Origin: Branchiostoma floridae
Lineage: Eukaryota > Chordata > Leptocardii > Amphioxiformes > Branchiostomatidae
NCBI RefSeq assembly: GCF_000003815.2
Contig: NC_049988.1
Span: 17,406,564 to 17,470,563 of the forward strand
DNA length: 64,000 nt
Direction: 5' to 3'
In this document: positions 29,101-44,100 of the stretch, in pieces
Layout: the number at the start of each line of letters is the position of its first letter
Position numbering within the stretch: the first letter of the stretch is position 1
Position numbers and translations under genes: made by a program
Notes under the pieces: generated by a model
What the model was told of the DNA's origin: nothing
The model's database searches: none
Seen by the model: the letters and a program-made list of their open reading frames with translations, nothing else

Positions 29101-32100
29101 GCCCTGCGGCTAAGTTGGGAAGATTATTATATTGTGTCCTAGGGTGGCCCTGTTCTATTGATCAAGTACCGGCCCTGGGTGTGTGCTGCCAACATGCAGA
29201 TGAACCTGGTGCCTAGGGCAATGTCTGGTGCCTACAAATTACAACTGCTCACTGTGGTGTTTGGGAAGAAAACCCAAGAAGGGCCCCACCAGACAGTTAC
29301 AGAGTACGCAGGCAGACAGACATCCTGCATTCATTTTCCTCTCTTTCACCCTTAAAACCTTGACCTAGCCCACCCACCACCCATTGTGCACAGGATCTGA
29401 ATACTAATCGGAACCTTCTTCTGTGTCTGTACAACATGGTGCCAAACAGACAATTAGCCAACGTCCCCATCTGGTCCTCAAACCAACTCCAACAATCCGC
29501 AAAGACGTGCCCAAGTCCACGCAGCTTGAAAAACCCGCTCCCCACACTTGGATCCGATCGCCAGCAACAGGCCTGTGGTTCGATATCATGTGTAAAAGCC
29601 GCGTACACGTGAGGGTCAAGTCAAAACAAAAGCACGTGGGTGGCCACGCCCCCCCCACAAACCGGACCAGTTGGCCGAACTAAAACTCCGGGTCCCCACG
29701 TGATCGGCGGCGTGCTGTGCGAACCTCGCGTCTTGCGTTCGAACATATCGCGCATTTCGCGCCTTATCGGGATACTTCAGCCTGCTTAAAACAGAGGGAT
29801 ATCCCAGAAAGGACACAATTTACAAGCTCATTTACTTCACACACTCTATACTCAAAGAATGTGAACCTTGGCCTTGATACAACATGTGCATACTAATGAG
29901 TCCATAGCTCAATATCCTTTATTTCCCAAGTTCATGTTCATGTCAGAACGATTGGATTTCTGTCCATACATCTTGTTCAATGAGAAACAGCGAAGACTGC
30001 ACCCGCGGACCTTATCTGAATCGCTTTGCTTCGGTAAGACGAAAGGCATTCGAAATACCTCAGCATAGAGATATACTAGTGGAAGGGAGGGGAGGACTTG
30101 ATCATGTGCAGATCTAGTCACAACATACGCACGTGGCTAGCACGCTGCAAGCCGTCCAACCAGCTGGGCACACCAAATCTACCGTTTTCACGTGGACGGC
30201 GGCGTGAAAGGTACTCAGCACGCGGAAGTAGACAACCAAACCTGTGCCGCACGCGCAAGACATCCCGCAAAGACGCCCGTTTCACGACAAACACTGTCTT
30301 TTTCGCTAAACCTGAACCCTTTTCGTATTCACGACATTCTGACCATTTTGAAATGGCGTGCAAGCAGTTTTCGAGATTTACATACAACAGTGTATAGTCG
30401 TCAAAACAGTATCTTTTTGAGATCTCAGTCAGAGTAGCGCTTCAGCTTGAAGCATGGCCGCTATGATTTTTCAGTTAATGTGTAACACTGTAAGAAAATC
30501 CTTTGGTCAATCACAACGGAAGTCCGGTCAAAACAAAACAAAGCGCACGTGCTAGGCTACAAGTTCAGTTTAGTTCAGAGGTGGCTGGCTTGTTCATGTG
30601 TGCCACATGTGAAAGATCTATTCCCACTACTTTATCCCCTGCTTACTTTTGAGTGCAGGAAAGGGGCATTTCGGGGTTTCTTCCAAGATGCAATCTGCAG
30701 CCATATTTTAACTTTAAGCAATCTATCCCCAGCTAGAAAGCCTCAGTGTTAACCTTTGGTTACAAATGTACCAGTTACGCAACAATGACATTTCGTCTAC
30801 TTTCCTAGTTATGTACTAGAGACAAATATTCGCCAAAAGCACGATAAAAGCAGCATCAAAGACGTCAGGTTTAGAGTTGCCCTTAAAAGAGGCCCCTAGG
30901 ACTTTACAAACCAAAGTGGCTCCATGGCAGAATTCCAAGAAGTACACTAGAAATGACTACTTACAACAATTTGCTTTTTTCTTTGTGATCAGTGTATTAT
31001 CATTATTAATACCCGCCCAAGTTGAGTGCGCTTTCTTCCAAATGAAGCCATTCTTAAGGATTTTGTTGTCGACAGTGAATGTTCTGATACAGCAGCCAGT
31101 TCATCATGATCTATGCTCTGGGACCCAGGAGACATATTCCTACGATTTGAAAAATGGCGGTTCAGTAAGATTAACATCGTATCTTCCGTATTGGGTAGAA
31201 AAGAGGCACAAACCGTAGCCGTTCTCATAAAAATGACAATGTCTCATGCATGCAGATCAGCCCAGTTACATGTCGTGAATACAAAAACAGTCCTGTTTTT
31301 CTCGCTACCCTATTCACAACACAATATGGCTGAACTCCATTGTCTGTTGCTGAGTCAAGTTCAAAAGCGCTTCCTTGTGACTTGTCTGCTGTACTTATAT
31401 CACAACAACGTACAAAGCCCTCTGGCGTCGTTAAAATATGCCGAATTTCAAGGGACCATCTTTGCGGTGTCTTGACCCTTTATTTTGAAGAATGATGGCA
31501 TGTTTTCAATTATTCCCAAACTTGCAGGAGCTCAATGACATGACCTTGTTTCACTGCAGGGGGGTTTTAGATGCACTTTGCATACTGAGTTACAGCGTTC
31601 GTCAGAGTCATTCTCTTCGCAAGTTTCTCAGAAAGGAAATAATGGGTAGAGCCCTGCATTTTTATGAGTTCAGCGATTAAAGACATCTCACAAATGGAAC
31701 AAGTTTTGGGGGGGCTCCCAACGAGAGTGTGCGAGATATTTTCTTTCAAAATTGACTGCGCTAGGAGCAATAGTTTACTATCAACAAATTCCAGCCATCA
31801 TATGTACGGACACTTTCTTTCTATTTCCTTTACCTAGTATTTTGGGTTCACAACTTGAGATGTTACAGTCTCGTGTTCTACTTGCGCAAAAAACGTCGCG
31901 CCTTTCTCCGATTTCCCTTTCAATTTCGTCAAAGCAACATCAAATCTTTGTTCCTTACGTAACTTCTCTTGTATACATACAGAAGGAGCAACCTTCATGT
32001 TCACAGTTATTAACTACCACCTGACTGCGTTTTGTGCATTAGAGCAATACTGGTAGTAAAGGAAGATTTGTCGCCACCTATTCTCGAAGAATGAGTAAGA

Positions 32101-35100
32101 GGTTAAAATCAGTGTCCACCAGAGCGACGTCACCAAACACGTGAGCGTTTAAAAGGAAAGGCGCCACATTCAAAAACAGCACGAGCGTACGGCTGTACAA
32201 GCGTTTCAGTTTTACTACTCCCACTCTATCTGATAGCTGATCTTTTGGATAGCTTAAACAGAATCTAGCATCTGGGAAATTTTAAACTTGGCCTCTGCGC
32301 ATATCCGACATGTTTGTGAGGACAATGTCCATAGCCGGAGACATTCCAGACTTGGGTAAGACAGTACGCCGCGCTCGAATACAGCTCAAAGAGCGGCCGT
32401 CAAAACATGACCTCACCCAGTACCTGACCTTTTGGTAAGACAACCTTTCACCCACAGAGTCAGTCGTGAGAGGGAGGGGTTGGTTTCAAATATTTAAAAA
32501 AGAAAAGCAAGCAGTTACTTGCGCTGGGAACTTAAACTGACCACTGCTGCAGCAAACATGGCTCTACTGCTAGCCCAGACATGCAAATCAGGGCACGAGA
32601 TATCACTCCAGCCAGACCAGCGACCCTGACCTGCTAACCCGGTTAGTCTGGGTCACTGCGGGAGTCACTACAAGTTGACCTGGCTAGTTTTCAAACAGAC
32701 GGTAGCACAACTTACACACACAGTAGCTAACATCACTTCCTTTTCTTTGGCAAAATATAACAGCCAAACTCAATACGCCATGTACAGTGTTGTAGTGTGT
32801 AACAACATCATCAAAGTCTAGATTTCTAAAAGGACCATGGGTGAATATCTAATGTTTAAGAGGACTCGAAGTAGGAACAATTACTGACTAGTCATGTCAC
32901 TTCCATGGTCAAAAATAACAATTCCATGTCAACATAAAGTCCTTGGCTATATTTTGACAATTTTTTTGGCACAAGTTACAGTGCAGGTTAGCCCGTAGTA
33001 TTTTATTTTCCATTCTTATGATTCTACAGTCATCAACATCAGGTAAACACTCTTTTCCTAGACAATGCGCCAAGGCAAAACGGAAAATGCTTTACTATCA
33101 AAGCCAGAAGTGTGACATCTTTTATGTATCCTTCTTCAGGCAAAGACTGTGCTGTCAGTAAAAACTATGGGATGAAAACAGCCATTACCTGTTCCTTTAC
33201 GACAGTGTATGTTTGAGTTTATGGTAGTATTTACTTTCTGCTTTATGGTTTTTGAAACCTGCCATTTTCTCCCGAAAGTTACAGTAAGAATAACTCCTTA
33301 AAACGTCTACGCAAAAAGATGACAAATTCGACATACTACCAGTAACACTACTACTTATACACAAGTTCATGCGTTCACACAAAAGGCACACACATAAAAG
33401 AGAGAACTTAAGTCACGAAAATTGCTGCCCAGCTATAACACAACTACAACATCAAAAAACGCACAATGGATCTCTGGACAAAAGCCTGTAGTTCAACTAC
33501 ACTATCCCGACAAAGGAAAAATGACGACCTTTCTTATGGAAAGAAGACGGGGTCTCTCAGGCCAAGAACCTCTAGCCTAGCGCCGCCCCCAGCCTAGGGC
33601 CTGACACAGAGGCAACCTGGCACCTAGACATGCAAATTATGTCCTGCTTGAATGGCGCGCCAATGACCTTGCAACCTACTGCCCCCTTTCCTGAAGGTCA
33701 TCACCGTCCCCACGGTCACGTGACCGGCGGGCGATCAATGGTGGGAAGGGCGCGCAAGCACAAATCCGCACGTGGACGAACCTGGACTGAAGTGCGAGGG
33801 AAAAAAGTTGCAGTTTTTTGCTGCATTCTATCTGTAGCTAAGAATGTGAAGGGTCAAGTAAACAGTCTGGAGTTAGGGAGAAAACATTTCACGGTCACCA
33901 AGGATGAAAGAAAACATGGACTAGCGCCTCTTCTGTACGGGAATATAAGACATTACACCACAGAACTAAAGGCAAGATGCTGAGTTTCTTCATCAGAGTG
34001 TTTTTAGCCACATTGCTGGGCTCTGGGCCTGTGCGTTTGTGCTAGACATGTCAGTGAACTTGCCCAGAACTAATGAAAGCCTGTCTGGAAAGTGTACAAT
34101 AGTCTGAGTGAAAAGATTAACACAAGTACAAACATTCACACTGAAATACGCCAAGTTGCCGACTACAAAACTCCTTCCAAGAGTACTTACTTATGCATTT
34201 ACAGGCCAAGGAATAGTGTAGATCTAACTTTGGAAAAATGTTATAGACTTTCGATAAAGGTATTTTACATATTTGCAAGTTGTGACTGAATCAAGAAACA
34301 AGTTCTCTTCAAAACTGTTTATGACATCCAAGGTACATGAAACCATCCCCATCCACAAAATTTCTGACACTTGGCATATTTGTTTATTTTTTCAGCGGAA
34401 ACAGTGGCTACTATCTCCTAACTCTGTATTGCAGGGCATACCAGAGGTCAGAGGTTACAAAGAGTAAAAAGGGGAGGGGCTGACTTTTAAGAAGCCATAT
34501 CTCTTGCAAGATTTCATAATTGTGAGTTTTGAGAAATACAGTTATGGTCCAGTCATAGGCTTATGAACCATTATACGCCTATTGGAAAATACTGCACGAG
34601 TATGTTATGACGAGGGTACAAATGTGTGTGTTAACCTATTCAAACAGGCCTCTCGCTGTGTTTCAGATTCAAACGATACGTCGTATCTTCGTAAGCCCTG
34701 TATTGGTCAATCAGCACAACTACCCTATTGGGTGACATACCAGCTTTACAGGCACATACATATGTATGCCTGTTACAACAGCTATCAACTTCAATCAGAC
34801 AGACTTTACATGTGCAATGTTAAGATAGATCTATATGCCAAGCATCATTTACAAGACGGGGAAATTCGGTTATCAAAAGAATGGGATTATTTTCAACCTA
34901 CGTAGCGATGCACGATACTTACCAAGTGATAAAGCAAGTTGCAATAACTTAGAGCCCGAATTTCACTAATGGATCATAAAAAATTTTGTGATCATTATCA
35001 AATTTGGCAAAAATGAGCTCACCAATCTAACCTGGGCTAACTAAATCTCAAGTACTTGTGAATAAAACACTAATTTCAAGAAGTCCCTTAAGGCATTACA

Positions 35101-38100
35101 AAATAGTAAGAAGGATTACTATAAATTCTTGGCTTTGCTACCAAAATCCTACCAAAGCTTTCGAGCATTACCAATATAGAGATTAGGAAAAAAATTCTCC
35201 TATCTGGATGTCCAAGGTTTGAAACAAATTTTGACCTTTATCGTGGAAATTAGGAAAAGAATATCTCCTAATCTAGATGTTCAAGGTTTGAAACTGAAAC
35301 ACTTCTCTTCTGTAGGTTGGATCTTAAATTGTAACAACTCCCCTTTACTACAAATACATGCATGGGCTGAAGCATAGCCGGCCATATTAGAAAAAGCAAC
35401 CAACCATTGGTTTCTGGGTCAGAGAACTCTGCAACCATAACAGGATACTAAAACAAAGTGGTCTCATTTTTCTTCATGCTAACATATGCCGATCCATTGC
35501 ATAGGTCAACATACATCTCCTACATTGAAACTACATACTAAAAGACATTTCAAGAGGTAATTAGCACTTGTATCTTTGCTAAAAGAGTGTCCTAGATCAT
35601 TTTGGAATGCAAGCCTTTCATTTTAACGACCTCTCCTAAGCTTCAGAAGCTTTGGCATTGTGACAGCGCTAAAACTACAAACTCAATCCTTCTTTCAAGA
35701 AGACCATACCAAATGCATACCATGGGTGTGGATTAGAAAATGTGCAAAAGAAAAAGACCCTCCCATTTTTTTGCAGCCATGTTGGCCAACACCCGGCAGC
35801 CATCTTCTTCTAAAGGGGTCGGCACACAATCAAGACCACTAAATTAACATTCCTGCGGCCGTACCCTGATCACCATTGCTGATCAAACAAGAGGAGATTT
35901 TTCCTTCTCACAATCTAGCCTGCAAAGATGCAAAGGAAGAAATACAGAAGTTGTCTTTACCTAGGGTATTCCAGCATTCTGGTGTGACGTGGGAGTGTAA
36001 ATGTGACGTAGGATGAGGTCCTAGGGATTCATGTACATGCGGCTTGGCCCAATCTTGCCTCCCTGCCACGTGGTCAGGCCTGCTCTCAACCTGATGACCA
36101 TCTGACACCCAACTGGTCAGGGGGTCATGAATATTCATGTAACCACGCCCTAAAGGGTCAACAGGTATCCCAGGAACCATTGTGGTGGTCAGGACCATTA
36201 GAAGTGACCAGGGGAGGTTTGCCATATAATAAATCTTAGCAAGAATTATTGGGAGACATTCTGTTGAAGACCAAGAAAAAATACTATAACAACATACCTG
36301 ATGCAATTATACAAAAATTAGGTTTTAACTTTAATGCAAAATTTTTCTCTATTGTCTTAAATACATGTTCCAAAAGTGGCACACAAATTGTTTTGTGAAT
36401 GAAGAACTTTGTGTTTTATGGCTTTTATGGCCAACAAAATAGTGCCAAAGGATATCTATACCTTACATACCTCTACTGCAAATGTTATAATTGAACAAGT
36501 TCATAGTTTTCGATACACAGTAAAATGTTTACACTCCTGTATCATTTTCTTGCCGGCAGGCTATTTCGGTTCATTTGAATTGTTCATTCTAGGTACACTG
36601 AAGAGTGATAGATGTCACTCAAAACGTCCAGAATTTAACCTGTTTTTTATCCAGTTGTAGAGATTGAATATTGCATTTGAATGTTATTTCAAAGCATCGA
36701 AGTTAGACTTTGGATTCAGTGACGGGTGCATAGCAGGCTGATGGGGAAAAGAACGGTCCTTAGTGGAAAAGCACTTTTAAAACTTTCCCGAACACCTAGC
36801 TGAATTAAATTTGCATGACTCCTGTCACCTCTAACAATGTGTCTAGCGTTCAAAAGCCTTTCATGCTATTGTGAAATCAAACCATTATAATGTCTAAGCT
36901 GGTAGCAAATGGAACATTTCACAAAATGAACAATCATGTGAGCAGAGTAAAAAACCTCCGTGTACCACTTTTTATCGGGACACTACCCACATATGTAGAC
37001 TGATACTTGATCAACCTTTTCTCGCAAAGCTAACAATAATCGTTACAGAGTGCTCTGCTGATATTACATTTTGCTGATTAGTCCTTGGAACGTACATTAT
37101 TGGGAAGCAATTGTTGCTCTCCTGATTACAACATGTCCGAACAAGGCTCCACAATAAGATTAAAGTCGCATCAAAAACCAAAGACACTAAACCATTCCAC
37201 AAATACCCCGCCAAAGCGTCCCAGGCAATTACAGATAATATCAAAAGCTGTGATGATTTTGGCATTTGGGTGTCTGGGCTGCCATTGTGAAAGTTTGAAA
37301 TCCCAGTTGCCACCAGCGGTAGTTCCCTTATCAGCGCCAACATTTGTCGGGCGCGCTAGACACAACGTCGCAACAATGACATCGTCAAATGGAACTCTTC
37401 TGCCACAGTGACATCATTGCATAAGTCATGTCTTAACAGGCTCTCAGGCACCATCTTGTTTGCAGCTACTTGTTTGCAGAAATTTTAACCTTTCGAAACT
37501 TCCTTTCCAACAGATTGCCGCTTTCTTGCGAAGCACTCAACAGCTACATTTACCTACAGGGGATTCCGTCTGTCTTGCTAACCGATTTTGCATGGCTGAC
37601 AAAGTAGACCAGCATTTATGAATGATGACAGCCTAACAATTTTATCTACGATTGCAGAGTGGCACAAGATCGCTGAGAAGCCAGCACCCATGCGAGATAA
37701 CGCAACAATTTCTGGCTGCTCCGTTGGATCCATCCCTCACTGACAGATTATTGCTATAATTCGATACTTCAGTAGACGACTGCACAATAAAGTATTCTGG
37801 GGTCAAGAAGAAAGTCTTCCTCTCAGCGATAAACTAATTTGGCCTCTTAGATCCCTACAGATTGTCTGCAGAATAAGTCTATTTCCCTCATTTTTTTCCT
37901 AGTAATGTAAGATAATTGAGGTATTTACCATGACCCAGGAAAATTAGAATACTAGGATCTTTTCCGTGTTGAAAATGTTTATAAACTGTACTTATTATAC
38001 AATACATTACCTTGTCTTAATCAAATTAACAATCAGGAATATAACTATAATCCACAAAACGAAATATTAAAAAAACTTCTTTTGCTTTCCTTTCCTTTTG

Positions 38101-41100
38101 TAGTCCATAACATGAATTAGCCACTGGTGTAAAATATAACTTAGTTTGTTTTCACAGGAAAAAAGCTAGATGTTACAAGTTGGTACATGTACGCTGATCT
38201 TCTGACACTTGCGTAATTTGAATATACGACTAAACAGCTGCTGCAGCTGACCTTTGCCCTGTGATGCAATGAGGTCATGGGATGACCTCACACTGGCATG
38301 ACTAAAATGTGGGCAGAAAGGATTCAATTCAGTGGAATCATCAACACTTTCTATTTATCAGGAGGCCACCGCAAGAGACATCTTCATGCAAATCAGTATA
38401 CAGATTTATTTTTTCATTCTCAAACATCTTTACTGTGTATGGGAATTTTCCAAGAGGACATGACCCCAAAGCTGGTGCCAAGCCATGAATTTCTTTTTAT
38501 CTTATCGTAGGTGACCACTTGCATCATAAAAATATCTTCATCTGCTAGCTTAAATGGCCGGCTCTCTCATATCATAATTGGAATAAAACAGGCACCACAG
38601 ATCGATAGTTCCACTCACTAACGTCAATGGTGATAAGGAAATGGGTAGGAAAGTGGGGTTTTGATTTGGTCAGGCTAGTAAAAGTAACTTGTTTTAATAA
38701 GCATATACATGGCGTAACATACGATATGGCACTTGCAATTGACAAGAATATCATTATTTCCAAGCTAGGTTTTGAGAATCATGTGCCATGACCTTCGTCA
38801 AGGACAAGAATATTTTCCATGGGTGAAAATGAAAAATAACCATAAAACTACAATATGAGCAAAGTCATTTTTCCATCAGTCAATATTTTATTTCAGAGCT
38901 CTTGACAATATGATGGAAATCTACACCAATGCATTATCTCACTGGAAAACCATTTGTTTGTTTATTTGTATTGCATATCCGGTAAACCTCCTCATGACAT
39001 AACACACCAGGATTGTACTAGTTTGAACTGCTTTTTTATTCACTAACACTGGGAAGGACCCCTTCTATTTTCGATAGGCGTGGTGGGTTTTTAAGATGCT
39101 CGAGGTGTGGCTCTCCTCAAACACAGGACCTCCATTTAATATCCTATCGGAGTGATGACCCTAACCAAAGCTAGGTACTCATGTTCACCTGAGTGAAGAG
39201 AGGAAAGTCCTGTAAAGTGCCGTTTCCAAGGGCGCACGATCGGTGGCACATCAACCAAGAACCTCAGGTTTTTGAATCAAATTGTACCACGCGACCCCAC
39301 ACTATGTAGTACCCAACCTTTCCTTCTATCTATATGATCTGCTACAAATTAGGTTTCTTTCCAGTATTTTCCCAACTTCCAACCAATGTTGGTATTTGGA
39401 AAGAAAATCCAAAAACATTTGCACGCAGTCTGAAGTGTGGATCATGAGATGCTGACTTAACTAATGGCAGAGGGTTCTACGCAAAAGTAATTCCATCAGC
39501 CTTCGTTAGCATCTGTTGGTTAACCAAGCTGGCAAACATCCATACTCTCGAAAAGTTCCTTTGGCTCAAGGCAGATCCGAGAATAAGACAGAGCTTTTCT
39601 TGTCTGGATTATAATTACAAGTATTAGCTAGATCAAAGCCGAGTCATTCTTTCTGGACGTTCCAATGCGAGGAATTTCAACCAAGTCCATGTGAATTCCC
39701 CAAGGCACACTTAAAGACTTCTTGGCAGGAAATGTAGGGAGAAGTGCCAAGGTTTTCACCATAGACCATGCCCAGGTGCTGGGCTCAATCTGTCGCCCTT
39801 CGAGGCAGCACGGCTAGACAACGAACGGCTGCACGTCCTGTGTAGNNNNNNNNNNNNNNNNNNNNNNNNNNNNNNNNNNNNNNNNNNNNNNNNNNNNNNN
39901 NNNNNNNNNNNNNNNNNNNNNNNNNNNNNNNNNNNNNNNNNNNNNNNNNNNNNNNNNNNNNNNNNNNNNNNNNNNNNNNNNNNNNNNNNNNNNNNNNNNN
40001 NNNNNNNNNNNNNNNNNNNNNNNNNNNNNNNNNNNNNNNNNNNNNNNNNNNNNNNNNNNNNNNNNNNNNNNNNNNNNNNNNNNNNNNNNNNNNNNNNNNN
40101 NNNNNNNNNNNNNNNNNNNNNNNNNNNNNNNNNNNNNNNNNNNNNNNNNNNNNNNNNNNNNNNNNNNNNNNNNNNNNNNNNNNNNNNNNNNNNNNNNNNN
40201 NNNNNNNNNNNNNNNNNNNNNNNNNNNNNTGGCATCAATACTTCTATCAGACTTATCTTTATAACATCTAGCCCGCTTTAATCTGTCATTACATCTAATG
40301 GCAGGGAACCATTCAGCTATCTATCTGCACTACGGTGACTTTCTCAAGCCTACAAGGATTGCTTGCTCAGTGTCTGAGGAGGCATTGTTTGGTGCTGCAA
40401 GGTCCCCCCCACCCTACCGACAGTAAATATTTTCACAGGGCGACATTTCACTAGTTCCGCCTACGTCGGCGCTGATACAAACAAGCCAGATTTTAATTTC
40501 ACCCTGTCTGACATTGTTGTCTGCGACAAGCTCAATTACGGGGCACCAGTAGGGTTGTCCTCTTGCTACTAGGCACTGCCATATGCGAGAAATCCTATCA
40601 GGGACTGTGGTGAAGTCCCAAGTTCAAGTATCCCGCCAAATGCACTCTCTTTCCACATCATTGTGCTTTGTTGTGATTGGTCATGGCAGTCCAGCGATTG
40701 GACACTCCAACCCTTCATTTTCGATTCAGCATGCATACTCAGTCAAGGTCATTACCAGCTGACATTACAGAACACAGAAAAATCAATATACAAAAACATA
40801 TGAAGCCTGGAGCTTTCACATGGTCTACTCTGGGAATAAAGTCTTACGCAGTTGCCTCGGTGCGCAGGCAAATACGTGCGCGACTTAGACAAGAAGTAGC
40901 TTCGTGGGGATTCCGGAATTTTTTCTGGACGGAAACAGAGTTCGCATGTTAACTATACGAGGAGACAAACTCGAATATAACATACACATTTGCGCAAAAA
41001 CTTCTACCCAAGATTCTCCGGGAACGAGTAGCAAACCGTTACCAGGGCGCGAACTTTAAACTTCGAAAGCGCACCACGTGCAACTTAGAAGTGCCAGAAC

Positions 41101-44100
41101 ACGATAAAACTTACCTAGTGCGAGACATACCACTTGATAGTTGAGTTGGCGGCAAGCAATCACAGCTCAAAATCTTCCTTCCTCTGCCTGTTGGCTTTCA
41201 AAGATTCTTTCCTTACGTTTAACAGCGCAGATACAGAGAAATGCGGCGTCCGGGTTACCAGCGGTCCGCTAGTTACTCTGGTAAATTTTGCGGCACAAAA
41301 CCAAAACACACAGAAAAGGTTTTTGCAGCAAGTTCAGCCAGAGAGAATTTGGAGTTGTGCCCAGGGATTATGCATGCAAACCTGTACTTGGATATGACCC
41401 CACACTATTTTCAAATTCACAATTTTCATTCAAGACAGTAACTGTCTTTCCGGACCTGCAACACGTGTGCAACTTTCCACGTGTTACAGACTACGATTGC
41501 GCAAACCGTAGTTGCGATGTTTCAGCAAGTTTCGAAGTGGAAACAATAGCACGAGAAGTCCCGCCCTCCCACATTGACAGCTGATCATCAGTTGCTATTA
41601 TCAGCTTGGCCTCTCACAACGTTGCTCTTTAAACTATGACCTCCATATTTATTGTTGTGTAAAATATTACGATCGTGAATGATATTGCAAAACAGACGAG
41701 GCATGATCACTTCAGCAAATACACCATCCCATCTACAACATAGTAAAACTGTCCAAATACAGCAAAGTCTGATGCTGTGTTTGAAAAAACATGACCAATA
41801 CGGGCAAGCAGTTTACGTCTGGCTGCCAGCATAAGCACAGTACTGCCACCTGGCGCTGGGCCAATAAGATAAACCTTCTGAATGTAAATTATTCAGCTGT
41901 GCATGTGTACATTTTTGCAAGTTCACTCCCTCCCAGGCAGCTTTGTTATGGCTAGGAAACACACAAGGAGAGTCCAGACAATCTCCAATACATGTTAACG
42001 AAGTTTTCCGAGATGAATCGGATCGGGACCTCACCTGCATGGTCTGTGGCCCTCTAACGGGGGCCGTTTGAACTGCAGGAACGTGCGTGTGTGTGTGTAT
42101 ATATACACAGTACATGCAACCGTGAACCCGCACAGAATGCTTAAGTAGATAATAGCCCGGATCTGTTCCTTAATACCCACTTTGCGTGTGATTTGTATTG
42201 CAGTGAAAACTCAATGAAGGGTAGACCTCATTTTTCTTCAGGTTACGGCAAAGCCTTCGCTCACGGTTACAGTTTAAGTGTTGGGAAATCGTGCGAAGTA
42301 TTACAAGCCACATAAAGGCGCCAGATAAAGAACAAACCATTGCTACACAGTTAATGCTCCATGACCCTAGAGAAAAGGGAGGGCTTGTAATTCTAGCTTA
42401 TAGCTTTGACCTCGTTTAAATGGGCACTCGGTCAAGTTCAAGGGAGACAAAAGGTATTGAACAAGCGGTGCCACGTTCGGGAAGGGTGCTTACGTAGAAT
42501 CAGCTGATCAAGGCGCTAGAATTGAACTATCCTCGTGGACAGGATAGAACTTGGTTCCGAGATATCCACGTTTAATAGCATACCTACACAGAATAAACTG
42601 ACTTGGCAAGTCAACGCATTTTGGCTCCAGGCAGTCCTGAAAGCATTCAAATCCGTGATCACGTCAACGATTTCGTAATACCTAGACCTGAACTCAAGTA
42701 ACCCCTGCGGTCCACGCAGCCAGGTAACATTCAGTGAAAACCCGGAAGTGATGTTTACCAACCATTGTGTGAGCACTAACAGCTATATAATCAGGCCAAT
42801 CTTTAACACTTCGTCCTGACACATTGCAGAAAATGTTTCAACAAAATAAAACAATTTCCTATGCGAGACAAACTAACCTTACTTCGCCTTGAGGCTTGAC
42901 AGATAGCACACTATATACCAGACATGTGAACACAATTCTAGTTTTGTTTTTCAACGAAACTTTGGAAGTATAGTTACAAAATTGTTTCAACACAAACTTT
43001 CAGACACTTGAACCATGAACTACAATGGAATGTAGATCCAAAGCTGCAAGAAATTATAGTCCAGGTCCTACAATGTATGTGTGGGCACCATGAAGTGATA
43101 CAGGGCCTTGATAAGACATATGACCCCCTTCATACCTGTCCTGACTTAAAGACGCAGACATTGCGGTCTTGCTTACTTCCTGTTTTGTCCTGTTTCCTTA
43201 GGAATGTGGTCTACTTGGGACGCTCAAAAACCTGGGACCTCAGACAGACTAAACTTGTCAAACCACCCACAATGGCGAATAAGATGATATGAACTAGACA
43301 GTCATATCTGATCAAGACGACGTTTCAAGACAGGTTTTGTCTAGTGAAAGGTTCTTCACACGATAATCTTTAAATAGTAGCTTCCAGAAAGATCTACAAG
43401 TATGAAGACATTTTAGGAGTATCAGATCTTCTAGTTTTGAGGTTTTGAATTCAAGGTGACAGTTCCCAACCAAGAACTGACTTCTCTGTTATTCTCAAGA
43501 GAGTTACTCAACTTCCTTTGTATCCTCCAGAACAGTAGGAGAGAGTAAGATGGTAGAGCACTGAGTGTAAACCTTGATTTAGATGGTATTAAAACTGAAC
43601 TTGAATTTGATTGGAAAATGATTTATTCCATGCCATATTTTTTGCAGTTAAATCATAGCCTTGTACACTGAATGACAGAGAGAGAGAGCATTTAAAATGT
43701 TTGTCTTTACTTAATCCCTACATACACTGTGCTTGAAACAGACCCCTGTATAACATTTGTATGTTCTATTTACCTCACAATCTTCCAAACAACGACAGAA
43801 ACAGTTGATACATGTGTAAAATAATTTCTCAGGGACAAAATTTATTCCGCTGTTAAATTATCACCACAAAATGCAATATCAGGACACTGTCTAAAGTCAA
43901 CATTATATGGAACTTCTCACGGTTCCTACCCTGACATCTTGACATTTGTGTAGCCAACAACTAAACCATCTTTCAGGTACAATCACTCTCCAAACTGCCC
44001 AAAACCTCTCAGAGTCCGAGTTTCTACATAGCAACACCAGAAAAATATGACAGAACCCCATGAAGGCCACACCACTCCCACTAAAGTCTGCAATAAGGTT

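Noticed and set aside
39756-40238. 160-codon minus-strand frame
   Set aside because: It is mostly N-derived residues across an assembly gap.
43008-43292. 94-codon plus-strand frame
   Set aside because: It has no protein-family resemblance and no splice context.
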